Assembly (NCBI RefSeq): GCF_029320955.1
Contig: NZ_CP119757.1
Location: 4,526,001 to 4,590,000, forward strand
Origin: Flavobacterium sp. YJ01
GTDB taxonomy: Bacteria > Bacteroidota > Bacteroidia > Flavobacteriales > Flavobacteriaceae
DNA length: 64,000 nt
Reading direction: 5' to 3'
Position 1 is the first letter of the stretch. Each line of letters opens with the position of its first letter. A program made the translations under genes and the position numbers. Below, piece after piece: positions 50,576-60,431 of the stretch. The notes under the pieces were generated by a model, which was given only the letters and a program-made list of their open reading frames with translations, ran no database searches and was not told the DNA's origin.

Positions 50576-52552
50576 TTATTCGCTTTTTAAAGCATTAATA
50601 ACGTTTGTAAGTTCATCAACTAACTGTCCTGGATTTCCAGAATAGCCTTCAGATGTAAAACGGATTTTTCCGTCTTTGATGACAACTTTTCTAGGAATTC
50701 CGCTTGATTTAAAGATTTGAGCATAGTTGGTAAAAGAAGCATTATTTGTTCCGCCACCTTTTTTAACTAAATCAAAATAAGTAGTGATTTTTAAACCTTT
50801 TTCTTTAAGATAAGCTAAAGCTTCTTTTTTATAGCCTTCTTTAGTTTCTTGAGTGCTGATAAAATTAATTTCGACTTGTTTGTCTTCTTTAAAATTGTTT
50901 ACCAATTGTTGCATTGCTGGAAACGCTTTTTTACAAGGTCCGCACCAAGTTGCCCAAAAATCAATTACAATAATTTTTCCGCTGTTTAAAGCTAAATCTT
51001 TAGTTTTTCCGTCTGCAAATTGCACTTTAATTGCAGGAGCTGCGATATCAATCAAGGCAATTTTTTCTTCTGCTTTGTTTTCTTTTTTCAATTGTTCTAA
51101 GTAAGCAGGAAAATCAGCTTCTTTTTTGCCTTCTTTCAAAAACCATTCTTTTAGTTTTGCAGTTGAAGCTTCTGATAAAGTATTTGCTCTTGCGGCGTTT
51201 TTTAGAACCTCGATAATTGGTTTATTGAATGCTTCTAAAGCTTTGATATGAATATCGTTGATACTTGCTTTTTCGTAACGTTTTTCAAAAGGAAGCAATT
51301 CGAAAGTTTCTAGAACTTCCTTGTATTTTTTCAAAATATCGTACATACGAATCTGAATTACCAATTCGTTGTTAAGCTGATTTTTTGCATTTTCAGTTGC
51401 CTGATTTGGCGACCAGTAAATTCCCTGCATGTAAGACATGTCGTTTACTTTTTTCTGCATTTGCTGAATCATTGGTACTGCCATAGTTTCGATAACCGCG
51501 GGATCAACTACTTTTAAATACAATGCTTTCGAAATATTTTGATGATAAGCATCGTTTAGATTAGCAAAATTCATTGTCGGAATCATTGACAAAATCGTTT
51601 TGTAATCTTTGTTTTCGAAATAGTAAGTAAACTGCATTTTGGCAATATTATCATAGAAGTACTGCTGTGATGGCGGAACTTCAGAACTGTATGGAAAATC
51701 AGCCAAAAACTGTGTCATTACTTTGTTTCTTTCTGCAGCATCGGCAATCGGCATAATTTTTTGATACGCTTTTTGTCTTACAAAAGCTCCTTTTGGAAAT
51801 TGTTTTGTGATTACAGTTTCAAGAGAATCAGCCTTTGTTTTATTCTTTAAATCGAATAAATAAATGTGATGCACTTTTGTGTAAACTTCTTCCGGAAGCC
51901 CTTTCATGTTTTTCGTAAAATCTCCTAAAAATTTGTTTCCTAATTCTTGAAATTTTTCTGGTTTTTGTACTTTCAAAACTTGGAAATAAGTATCAAAAAA
52001 CTCTGGAAATCTGTTGCCATTATCCGCGACTTCCTTTTTTAACCAATATTCTGTTGCATCCCCTTCAATAGAAAAATCTTTAAAGTAACCGCCAAATTGA
52101 CCATTGAAATCTTTGTTTCTGAAAGTAGCCCAAGCCAAATCAGCACCTGGCATTTTAACTTTTGGCTCTTTAAAAGCAACTAGCATATAACCTGTGTCTT
52201 GATTTGTATCTGTGACCAAACCATTTTCGGTATTGCCATAAAATTTGAAAGCCATAAAAGCACAGTTTTTTGGAACTGTAAAATCGGCGCTGTAAACAGC
52301 GCCATTTTTTTTCATTTTTACGTCTTCGATTTGCCATCTGTAATCGTTGAAAACATAAGCATAACCGTTGATATTTTTTACATTTTCTAATGGTCCGTCT
52401 TTTGGATCGTAAGTCATGCTGAAAGTTAATCCAGGAGTTGGAATGTCGACCATTCCTTGTAATCTCGATTTAACTTCTTGACTTGTAACTTGTAAGGTAA
52501 AGGCGCAGAACGCCAATACCATTAATTTGATATTTTTAATTTTTGTAAACAT
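50576..52552 (-). CDS. TlpA-like thioredoxin-domain protein with long N-terminal region
   Basis: 658 residues, signal peptide (MFTKIKNIKLMVLAFCAFTLQVTSQ). The last 150 residues are a TlpA/ResA thioredoxin domain with active site ATWCGPCKKAFP. Residues 100-500 are mostly helical without a motif I recognise. Proteins of this shape are common next to SusC/SusD pairs in Bacteroidota. A role in disulfide handling of imported peptides or of the peptidases is an inference. It follows susD by 11 nt. Confidence 0.83.
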   Translation of the reverse strand: MFTKIKNIKLMVLAFCAFTLQVTSQEVKSRLQGMVDIPTPGLTFSMTYDPKDGPLENVKNINGYAYVFNDYRWQIEDVKMKKNGAVYSADFTVPKNCAFMAFKFYGNTENGLVTDTNQDTGYMLVAFKEPKVKMPGADLAWATFRNKDFNGQFGGYFKDFSIEGDATEYWLKKEVADNGNRFPEFFDTYFQVLKVQKPEKFQELGNKFLGDFTKNMKGLPEEVYTKVHHIYLFDLKNKTKADSLETVITKQFPKGAFVRQKAYQKIMPIADAAERNKVMTQFLADFPYSSEVPPSQQYFYDNIAKMQFTYYFENKDYKTILSMIPTMNFANLNDAYHQNISKALYLKVVDPAVIETMAVPMIQQMQKKVNDMSYMQGIYWSPNQATENAKNQLNNELVIQIRMYDILKKYKEVLETFELLPFEKRYEKASINDIHIKALEAFNKPIIEVLKNAARANTLSEASTAKLKEWFLKEGKKEADFPAYLEQLKKENKAEEKIALIDIAAPAIKVQFADGKTKDLALNSGKIIVIDFWATWCGPCKKAFPAMQQLVNNFKEDKQVEINFISTQETKEGYKKEALAYLKEKGLKITTYFDLVKKGGGTNNASFTNYAQIFKSSGIPRKVVIKDGKIRFTSEGYSGNPGQLVDELTNVINALKSE

Positions 52553-52563
52553 TGTAAGTTTTT

Positions 52564-53919
52564 TTATTTCCCTAACTCAGGGCTTAAATCGATATAATTT
52601 TGATTGATTGGGAATACATAACCATCGCTGTTTGGCGCAAGAGTGTAAGTCTGACCTTTAAAAACTCTGGTATATGTTTTTTGATAAACTGGATCTAAGT
52701 TTAAACGTCGCTGATCAAACCAACGGAAGCCACGTCCGATGAATTCTTTTCTTCTTTCAGCTAAAACCAAATCTAAAGCTTCCTTGTTTGTTGTTGCCGA
52801 AACAGTATAAGTTGTTCCCGATTTAAAACGTTTTGCTCTTAGAATATTTAGGTAGTTTACCGCTTCTGCAATTTTTCCTGATCTTGCATAACATTCAGCA
52901 GCAATTAAATACATTTCAGGAACAGAAACTCCGATATTAATTCCGTTTGTATAGCTGTAAGTGTATATTCCGAAACCTCTTCCAGTGTAAGTAGGATAGA
53001 AGCTAGTTCCTGGAGCTGTGTAATAATTGTAACGTAAATCATTGGCTCCAAAACTATTTAAAAGCTCTGTGGATAATGGCGCTCCGTTATAAGTTAAAAG
53101 CAACGTTTTTGAGAATATAACTTCAGGATTCTGAATTAAAACTGGATAACTGTAAGCTGTAGCTAATGATTTAAAATCAATTAAACTGTTTTGCATCTGT
53201 AAAGCTTTCTCAGCATTTTCAAGACTCAATTGATATTGTCCCATTAACAAATACGTTCTTGCAAGCAATGCATAAACCGCTCTTTTTGAAGGAAGCACAT
53301 TGAATTGAGGATCGTTTTGAATGCCATTATCCAAAGCACTTTTTAAATCTGATATAATCTGATCGTAAACTTGTCCAACTGTATTTCTTTCTAAAGAAGA
53401 AAATAATTCTGGTTTTAATAATAGTGGAACTGCTTTTTCTGAATTCGCAGAAGTTGGATCAAATTGTGGTCCGTAAGTATTTACCAACTGTAAGTAAGCA
53501 AATGCTCTGTGAACGTAAGCTTCAGCAGTGATTTCTTTTTTCTCTGCGTCTGTTCCTTTTTCACTGCCCATTACGCCATCTAGAATTACATTGCTGTAAT
53601 ACACCGCTTTGTATAACCCTGTCCAGTCTGAATCGCCTTGAGAAGGATCGTATATTCTGTCTTGCCAAGTATAACTATTTCCCCAAATTGTAGTAACTCC
53701 GGTTTGATACGTTGTTGGAAATTCAACATCATCATTTGCAATAAGATAAATTCCACCGGAAGAAGTCATATCATTGTAATTGTTTGCCAAAGCTCTGTAA
53801 TCAGAAGTGTATTTTAAAATTCTGTTGTTTCCAACCTGTTCCACTTCAACATAATCTCTGCATGAGTTTAGTAAAAGTAAAGGGAGGAATATATATAATT
53901 TAGATTTTAGAAATTTCAT
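52564..53919 (-). CDS. SusD/RagB-like nutrient-binding lipoprotein
   Basis: 451 residues. Lipobox LLNSC gives a lipidated cysteine near residue 20. SusD features: helical TPR-like repeats (AEAYVHRAFAYLQLVNTYG, KRAVYALLARTYLLMGQY), the RRKEFIGRGFRWFDQRR C-terminal signature and NYIDLSPELGK end. Forms the surface lid over the SusC channel. With proteases instead of glycosidases around it, the cargo is more likely peptide than glycan. Confidence 0.92.
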   Translation of the reverse strand: MKFLKSKLYIFLPLLLLNSCRDYVEVEQVGNNRILKYTSDYRALANNYNDMTSSGGIYLIANDDVEFPTTYQTGVTTIWGNSYTWQDRIYDPSQGDSDWTGLYKAVYYSNVILDGVMGSEKGTDAEKKEITAEAYVHRAFAYLQLVNTYGPQFDPTSANSEKAVPLLLKPELFSSLERNTVGQVYDQIISDLKSALDNGIQNDPQFNVLPSKRAVYALLARTYLLMGQYQLSLENAEKALQMQNSLIDFKSLATAYSYPVLIQNPEVIFSKTLLLTYNGAPLSTELLNSFGANDLRYNYYTAPGTSFYPTYTGRGFGIYTYSYTNGINIGVSVPEMYLIAAECYARSGKIAEAVNYLNILRAKRFKSGTTYTVSATTNKEALDLVLAERRKEFIGRGFRWFDQRRLNLDPVYQKTYTRVFKGQTYTLAPNSDGYVFPINQNYIDLSPELGK

Positions 53920-53936
53920 AAGTCTATTTTTTTAAA

Positions 53937-56900
53937 TTAAAAACTGAAATTAAACTGTAATGTATAGTTGCGTTGTGGCGCAAGCGTATTATAGTTACCG
54001 TTTGAAAGGTATTGTGGATCGATTCCTAAATCATTTTTAACCCATAATAATCCTAAATTTCTAGCCGCAAAATTGAAACTTAACGACTTAATAAATGTTT
54101 TTTGTAACCATTCTGATGGTACATTATATCCTAATGAAACCTGCTGCAATCTGATATTGTCTGCTGGAAGTACGTTAATATCAGCATATTGATAACGGTT
54201 TAAGCTGTTGTAGCTGATATTTGTTAAACCAGGTACATTTGTAGTAGCTTCGTCTCCAGCTTGTCTCCATCTTTGTGCAACCAGTTCATCTTTAGCAACA
54301 GCTCCATATTGTACTCCAGAATAAGAAGGATAATTTTGTAATACTGTATTTCTAAATACGTGTCCAGCGTAATAAGTCATCTGTACTCCTAATCTGAAAT
54401 TTTTAAAAGAGAAATCATTCATAAATCCTCCAAAATAAGGAGCAAATGAAGTTCCCATTTTTTTTAGGTCGTCTTTATCAATTGATGCAATACCTTGATT
54501 GGAAGTTACAATTGTGCCGTCTTTTTTATAAACTTGAGATTGTCCGGTTGCATCTAAACCAGCCCATTTGTAAGCATAGATTGTTCCGATACTTGTTCCA
54601 ACCATTGGTGATGAACCAAAATACTGATTAGTGCTGTTTAATACATAACGAGAATCTGTAACTTCATTGGTATTATAAGAGAAATTTATACTGCTGTTCC
54701 ATTTAAAAGCCGCATTTATTACAATTCCCGAAAGAGATGCATCTACGCCGTGTCCTTTTAGAGTTGCTGTATTATAATTTACATAAGACCATCCGTAAGT
54801 TGGATTGAAAGGAAGATTTGCTAAAATATCTTCAGTTTTTTTATAATAGAAATCAACACTTCCTCTTAAACGATTATTGAAGAAACCGTAATCTAAACCG
54901 TAATTTAACGTTGTTGTTGTTTCCCATTTAATTTCAGGATTTTCTGGTATCGAGATAGAAGCTGTTGGCAATTGCGTATTAAAATCTACACTTCCGATAC
55001 TAATTACAGGACTTTGGCTTCCAAATCCGCCGCTTGGAGAACTTCCGCCTTTACCATAAGTAATTCTAAAAGCTAAATTGCTCAGCCAGTTTACATCTCT
55101 TAAGAAAAATTCTTTATTAATATCCCATTTACCTCCTGCAGACCAAAGTGGCAATGCTCTATTTTTTCTAGAAGCTCCAATTATGTTTGCATCATCAAAA
55201 CGAATACTTCCTGAAACATGATAACGGTTCATAAAATCATAAGAACCCAATCCGTAGTAAGATAAATAACGGCTTCTTGATTTACTGATGCTATTATCAG
55301 AAGTTCCAATCATACTTTGCCATCCGTAAACCGTATTGTAATAAACTGTTGGGTTTACAGATTGTCCAGAATTGGTGTCAATATTATATCCGTAGTATCT
55401 TTGACTGGAACCTTCTCTGCGTTCTTCTCTAACTTCTGTACCAGCTAAGAAATGTAAACTATTGTTTTCGTTAAAATTCTTATTGATATTCATTTGAAAA
55501 CGCATACTCTGGTTATCATTGTTAGTGTTCGTATTATATAAATAAGATCCCAACGGTATACCATAAACTAGTTTTCCAGCTGTATTAACAGATGTTGCCT
55601 GATTAATCATATTTCGAGAATAATAACTATCTAACTCGCTTAACGATTTGGTTTTGTTTGTGATAGAAGTATACATTCCAGATGCTTCAAAATTTAACCA
55701 ATTTGTAACTGTTGCTGTTAAACTTGCATTTAATCTGATGTTGGCACCTTTTGTTATTACATTAGAATAATTTAGTTCATCTAAAAAATTGTAAGACCAA
55801 GGCAAATATCCTTTTGCTTCAAATCCTTTTGAAATTTCTGGTCTAAAAAGGTAATAACGATCAATTCCGTTTCCGTTTGCATCAGCAATCATATCGTAAG
55901 GACGTAAAGCCGTAGCCGATACATTAGACAGCGCTTCGTTTGCAACTGTATTAGTTTGATACGTTGTTGGTACGTAATTAATTCCTGTATTTAACTTTAA
56001 GAAGCTTTTAAGCTGAAAAGAGTTGTTTAATGTAATGTTATAAGATTTAGAGTCATTTCCTTGCATTGCAGCTTGATCCTTATTATATCCTAGAGACAAA
56101 TAATATGTGCTTTTTTCGTTACCGCCATTTATAGATAAATCATATTGGGTTGTAAGTGAATTTCTAAGTAAATATCTGTTTATCTGTCCTAAATTATCAT
56201 TTTGTCCAAGTTGTGCCAACAATTGATCTCTTTGAGCAACAGTGATTTCACCTCTTTTTTGTCCTGTGCTGCACTCGGATTAAGCGCTTGCCAGTTTGAG
56301 ATATTGTCAGCAACAAATCCGCCATTTACAAGATCTTTTTCGTAATCAATATATTGAGCAGTATTCATAACGCGAAGTTTTTCCAAATCGATTTTTTCTC
56401 CAACGCTTGTAGTTGTGTTAAAATTGATTGTTGGCTCGCCTTTTTTACCTTTTTTGGTTGTAATGACAATAACTCCATTTGCAGCCATTGATCCCCAAAT
56501 AGAACTTGCAGCAGCATCTTTTAAAACAGTAATGCTTTCTACGTCGTCTGGATTAAGAAAACTTAAAATAGAAGATCCCGGAACACCTCTTTTAGAGAAA
56601 GCAAAATCTTCTCTAGATTGCGGAAAACCATCAATAACTATCAACGGCGATCCTGTTCCGCTAAAATTATTAGTTCCTCGAACACTGATAGAACCAGTTC
56701 TCGGATCGACATTTACACCTGCCATTTTTCCTTCTAATCTTGACTGAATGTCAACTGTTGGAACTTCTGCCAATTCTTTTGCAGTCATTACTCCAATTGC
56801 TCCAGTAACTCTTTCTTTCGGAATTTCAGTATAACCATTTGATACTGGGATTTCTACAGAATGAAGTTCCATAACATCAGGTACTAATGTGGCGTCAATC

Positions 56901-57484
56901 ACTCTTTTATTGTTTACAGCAACTGTAACGGTTTTAAAACCTAAAGAACTGAAAACAATAGTATCATAAGGAGAAACTCTCATTCTGTATTCTCCTTCTT
57001 TTCTGGTAATATCCCAGCTTTGTTTTCCTTTTAAGATTACGTTTACACCAATAAGCGGATTACCCTTTTTATCGTTAACTTTTCCTGTTAGGTCATATTC
57101 TAATTGTTCTGCTTTCTTTTTATTTCTTTTTACAACAACTTGTTTATCAATAATATCAAAAGTTAAATTATTGCTTTTTAAGGCGTTGTTTAAGATTTCT
57201 TCTATAGTTGCGTCTTTATCCAAAGTAATGGTATTGGCAGACTTTAAAACGTCATCATTATAGAAAAAGACATAATTAGTCTGTTTTTCTAGAGTAGAAA
57301 AAACTTCAGTTAGCGGAGTGTTCTTGAAACGAACATGTATTTTATTTTGTCCTAAAGAAGGGTTCGCATATAAACTACACATACTTATCCAGATAAATGC
57401 AGTAACAGATCTCATAAGCAGCAGATATAGGTAATAGTGGTATCGTCCAGAAAAATACTTTTCTGAATTATGTTTTTTATTCAT
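53937..57484 (-). pseudogene. SusC/RagA TonB-dependent receptor, frameshifted
   Basis: Two adjoining frames make one receptor of about 1180 residues. The first part (57484-56189) has a signal, an STN domain (IHVRFKNTPLTEVFSTLEKQ), a carboxypeptidase-like domain (LTGKVNDKKGNPLIGVNVIL) and a plug with SIWGSMAANGVIVITTKKGK. The second part (from about 56260 to 53937) is the barrel (LTTQYDLSINGGNEKSTYY to YTLQFNFSF). The frames switch at an A6 tract (56255-56260 on the plus strand as T6): reading back one base gives KRGEITVAQRDQLLAQLG, the expected family sequence. Causes may be one lost A, slippage that restores the frame, or a sequencing error. If intact it imports peptides with the SusD partner. 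Confidence 0.85.
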
Positions 57485-57507
57485 AATTTTGTTTTGAATT
57501 TAAGAGT

Positions 57508-57575
57508 TAGTCAATTAGCGTTGACTACCGTTCTACAATGCCAAAAGATGGTTCCAACATCTTTTGGTTTTTTTT
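57508..57575. promoter_or_regulatory. palindromes in the susC leader
   Basis: Inverted repeat TAGTCAA-TTAGCG-TTGACTA (57508-57527), 24 nt before the susC start. Next to it, a 10-bp perfect hairpin CCAAAAGATG / CATCTTTTGG (57541-57550, 57558-57567) followed on the plus strand by eight T's, i.e. a terminator pointing against the operon. Confidence 0.55.
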
Positions 57576-57660
57576 TGGTTAGTTTTTACAAATAAGGTTG
57601 ATATGTTTATTTTTGGTTTTATATCATAGGCATTTACGGTTTTTGAATTGATTTTTTTAT

Positions 57661-58722
57661 TTATTTAATTGTAATAGTTCTTTGGTTTGCATTAACAGTA
57701 CAGCTGTTATTTGTAATGCTGGATAATGTATTTGCCAGCGAATTAAGATTTTCATTTAGGGCAAAAGATCCCGAATAATTGGCATCTAGATTTAAGTCTG
57801 CACCTTTTATGAATTCTATTTTATAATATTTTGAAAGTTTGTTTAAAATGGTATTTAATGACTGACTTTTGAAAGTAAAATAACCTTCTCGCCAAGACAG
57901 AATCGAAGCAACATCTTTATGTTCTACTTTTAGCTGCTTTTTGTCTTTATTGATTGTAGCAATCATTCCAGGTGTCAAATCTTCTTGAAGTTCCTGATTG
58001 TTTAAGAATCCTTTTTTGTTGTAAGTAATTCTAACTTTTCCTTGCAATAAAGCCGTCTGGACAGTTTCGTCTTCTGGATAAGAACTCACATTGAAAACCG
58101 TTCCAAGCACTCTCACATTACATTCTTTTGTTTTTACAAAAAATGGTTTGGCTTTGTTATGAGCCACATCAAAAGCAGCTTCACCAGTTAGGTATACTTC
58201 ACGAATAGATCCATCAAACTGAGTTGGATAAATTAGCGAAGAACCCGAGTTTAACCAAACAGTTGTTCCGTCAGTCAAAACGATTTGTGTTCTTTTTCCG
58301 TAAGGAACTCTAACTGTATTAAAAGCCGAAGCGCTATTAGAATTTGTGTTTATAGCTTGTTGGCCTACAGTAACTTTTTCGCCGTTTTTTCCGTAGCTAA
58401 TTACAGTACTATCTTGCACCGAAATAGTTTTCTGATCTTGCAAAACAAGAGAAATATTCTCTAAATCTAGGTTTGATTCTGTTGATTTAGAATTTTGGGC
58501 AAATTGCTCTAATGCTGTTAGAGGTTTGGCGCTTTCTGATGAATTCTGATTCATAAATAAAGCAACTAGCAAAGCGACACTCGCAGCAGCTCCATAGGCA
58601 AAAAATCTTTTCTTTTTCTTGCGTCGAGATTCTTTTTGCTGAAGTTCGATCAGTCCAAGATGAATTCGATCCTTTAAGGATTCTTTTTCATCATTCGATA
58701 TTTTGTTGAAATTAATTTGCAA
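57661..58722 (-). CDS. FecR-type anti-sigma factor
   Basis: 353 residues. Cytosolic N-terminus (about 1-40), one membrane helix (FFAYGAAASVALLVALFM, about 45-62), then a periplasmic FecR domain (VRVPYGKRTQIVLTDGTTVWLNSGSSL, GEAAFDVAHNKAKPFFVKT) and a C-terminal STN-like domain (LNTILNKLSKYYKIEF). It senses the state of the SusC receptor through its STN domain and holds or releases the ECF sigma factor upstream. The order sigma, FecR, SusC is the usual one. Confidence 0.92.
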   Translation of the reverse strand: MQINFNKISNDEKESLKDRIHLGLIELQQKESRRKKKKRFFAYGAAASVALLVALFMNQNSSESAKPLTALEQFAQNSKSTESNLDLENISLVLQDQKTISVQDSTVISYGKNGEKVTVGQQAINTNSNSASAFNTVRVPYGKRTQIVLTDGTTVWLNSGSSLIYPTQFDGSIREVYLTGEAAFDVAHNKAKPFFVKTKECNVRVLGTVFNVSSYPEDETVQTALLQGKVRITYNKKGFLNNQELQEDLTPGMIATINKDKKQLKVEHKDVASILSWREGYFTFKSQSLNTILNKLSKYYKIEFIKGADLNLDANYSGSFALNENLNSLANTLSSITNNSCTVNANQRTITIK

Positions 58723-58797
58723 GGCGATGTTTTTATGGGGTATATAATACTAAGAGAACAACTCTTGTAAAACATATACATAAAAAATAACCTTTTT

Positions 58798-59343
58798 TTA
58801 AAGTTTTTTTCGAAGTTCTTTCAAACATCTGTATATCAGTGTTCTACAAGACTCGATAGAAATGTCTAAAATAGATGCAATTTCTTCATAAGGTTTGTCT
58901 TCATTAAATCTGTAGAACAATGCTTTGCGTTGCTTTTCGGTAAGTTCTTGCATTGCAAAAGCCAGTTTAGAATTTAGGGCAGTATTGTTTTCTTCTTCGA
59001 TTAAAGTGTCTTCAAAAGAAAGTTCTTTTAGTATAACCGAATCATAATCAGAGTTTAAAGAGAATATTTTTTGAGATGCTTTATTCTTTTTGAAAACATT
59101 TCTCTGGGTAATTTTAAACAAATACGATTTTACATTTACATTTTCGGCAAGACCGCTTCTGTATTTGTAAATGTCTAAGAAAACATCATGAATCGCGTCT
59201 TTAGCAAGAGATTCTTCGTTAGTATATTGTAAAGCGAAAGTAAGTAAAACATCAGCATAGATATCATACAGCTTTTCAAAGGCGGTAATGTCACCTTTTT
59301 TTATCTGTTGCCATAAAAAAATATCTGTTGTGGTATTCTCCAT
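58798..59343 (-). CDS. ECF RNA polymerase sigma factor (FecI-type)
   Basis: 181 residues. Region 2 in FEKLYDIYADVLLTFALQYTNEESLAKDAIHDVFLDIY, region 4 in LTEKQRKALFYRFNEDKPYEEIASILDIS with SCRTLIYRCLKELRKKL. Should transcribe the susC operon when released by FecR. Its own -7 candidate TAGATTTG (59376-59383, minus strand) lies about 33 nt upstream. Confidence 0.92.
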   Translation of the reverse strand: MENTTTDIFLWQQIKKGDITAFEKLYDIYADVLLTFALQYTNEESLAKDAIHDVFLDIYKYRSGLAENVNVKSYLFKITQRNVFKKNKASQKIFSLNSDYDSVILKELSFEDTLIEEENNTALNSKLAFAMQELTEKQRKALFYRFNEDKPYEEIASILDISIESCRTLIYRCLKELRKKL

Positions 59344-59639
59344 TTAAGGAATAAAATTGCTATTGTTTTTTGAAACAAATCTATAACTTTTATCAATAAA
59401 TGGAATGATTTTTCAATTATTTCGCATGATTTTCAAAGATATGGTCAAAATAATGGCGATAATTTTGTTAAAATTGGTTTTTGAGTTGCTCCGCAAATAG
59501 CTCACATTCATAAAACTGAAATAGAAAAATCGATATAGTATTTATTTAACATTAAGTGAATACAAAAAAGCCACTTAATAAAGCGGCTTTTAAATCTGAT
59601 ATTTAATTTTTTTTTATTTCATAGAATGAAGAAATGTTG
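59344..59639. other. 296-nt gap between sigma gene and PPTase gene
   Basis: No gene seen. It contains the sigma gene promoter candidate (59376-59383) and the terminator of the PPTase gene (59566-59591). The rest is AT-rich and without clear repeats. Confidence 0.6.
59566..59591 (-). terminator. rho-independent terminator of the NRPS/PPTase operon
   Basis: Minus strand AAAAGCCGCTT / AAGTGGCTTTT with loop TATT followed by more T's, about 50 nt after the PPTase stop. Confidence 0.85.
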
Positions 59640-60431
59640 CTATTTGACCATTTCTAACAATGTAAATATATTTTGCGATACATTATACAAATTTATGTTC
59701 ACAGAAGTTGTTGGCAAACCTTCAAAAGCTATCGCTCCTAAATAATCGTCTTCTAGATCAAAACTTCTTACTTGCCAGTTTTGAGAGTTTTTTATTAAAG
59801 AAAAATCAAGATTATGTTCGCCATCAAGACAAGGAATGTATTTAAAATCTTCGTCGATACCTTTCCCTAAGGCTTTAACAAAGGCTTCTTTTCGTGTCCA
59901 TAAAGTGTAAAAAGTATTTTTTTTATCATTGGCATTCTCAATTATTTTTGTTTCATTATCACTAAAAACATCAGGCAGCATACTGGTAAAGTTGAAATCT
60001 TTGCTCATATATTCAATATCTAATCCAACTTTTTTTCTAGAAACTGCTATTGTTGCAAAGTCTTCTGAGTGAGAAATATTAAAATGAAGCCAAGGATGCG
60101 AAGCTAAATACGGTTTTTTATTAAAGTCATAATCAAGATAAATGTTTTTGATGTTTAGTTTGGTATAAGCTGCTAAAATGAGCTTTAGAATCGATCGGTA
60201 GATGATAAATCTATCTTTGTCAATTTCTTTATAATATCTTTTAACTCTTTTGAGTTCTATAGAATTTAGAAATTGAGATAAATCAGATTTCATATCCATG
60301 AAATTGGGTAAATAAATAGTGTAAATAACAATATCATCACTATCTAAAGAATACCCTTTTTCTGGAATAAAATCAACACCTTTTATCTCTAAAAACGAAA
60401 TAGAGAGCTTAGAGGTTTTCATGGTTTTCAT
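59640..60431 (-). CDS. 4'-phosphopantetheinyl transferase (Sfp type)
   Basis: 263 residues. Moves phosphopantetheine from CoA onto carrier-protein serines. Sfp-type motifs: FNISHSEDFATIAVS, VGLDIEYM (Mg-binding Asp/Glu), and FYTLWTRKEAFVKALGKGI. Its start overlaps the end of the NRPS gene by 14 or 23 nt (two possible ATGs, MKTMKTSK), so it is translated together with the enzyme it should activate. Confidence 0.92.
   Translation of the reverse strand: MKTMKTSKLSISFLEIKGVDFIPEKGYSLDSDDIVIYTIYLPNFMDMKSDLSQFLNSIELKRVKRYYKEIDKDRFIIYRSILKLILAAYTKLNIKNIYLDYDFNKKPYLASHPWLHFNISHSEDFATIAVSRKKVGLDIEYMSKDFNFTSMLPDVFSDNETKIIENANDKKNTFYTLWTRKEAFVKALGKGIDEDFKYIPCLDGEHNLDFSLIKNSQNWQVRSFDLEDDYLGAIAFEGLPTTSVNINLYNVSQNIFTLLEMVK

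Noticed and set aside
56250..56265. Programmed -1 frameshift site in susC
   Set aside because: The frame-0 codons are AAA-AAA preceded by C, not a perfect X-XXY-YYZ heptamer, and no downstream structure was evident; kept only as one possibility in the frameshift finding.
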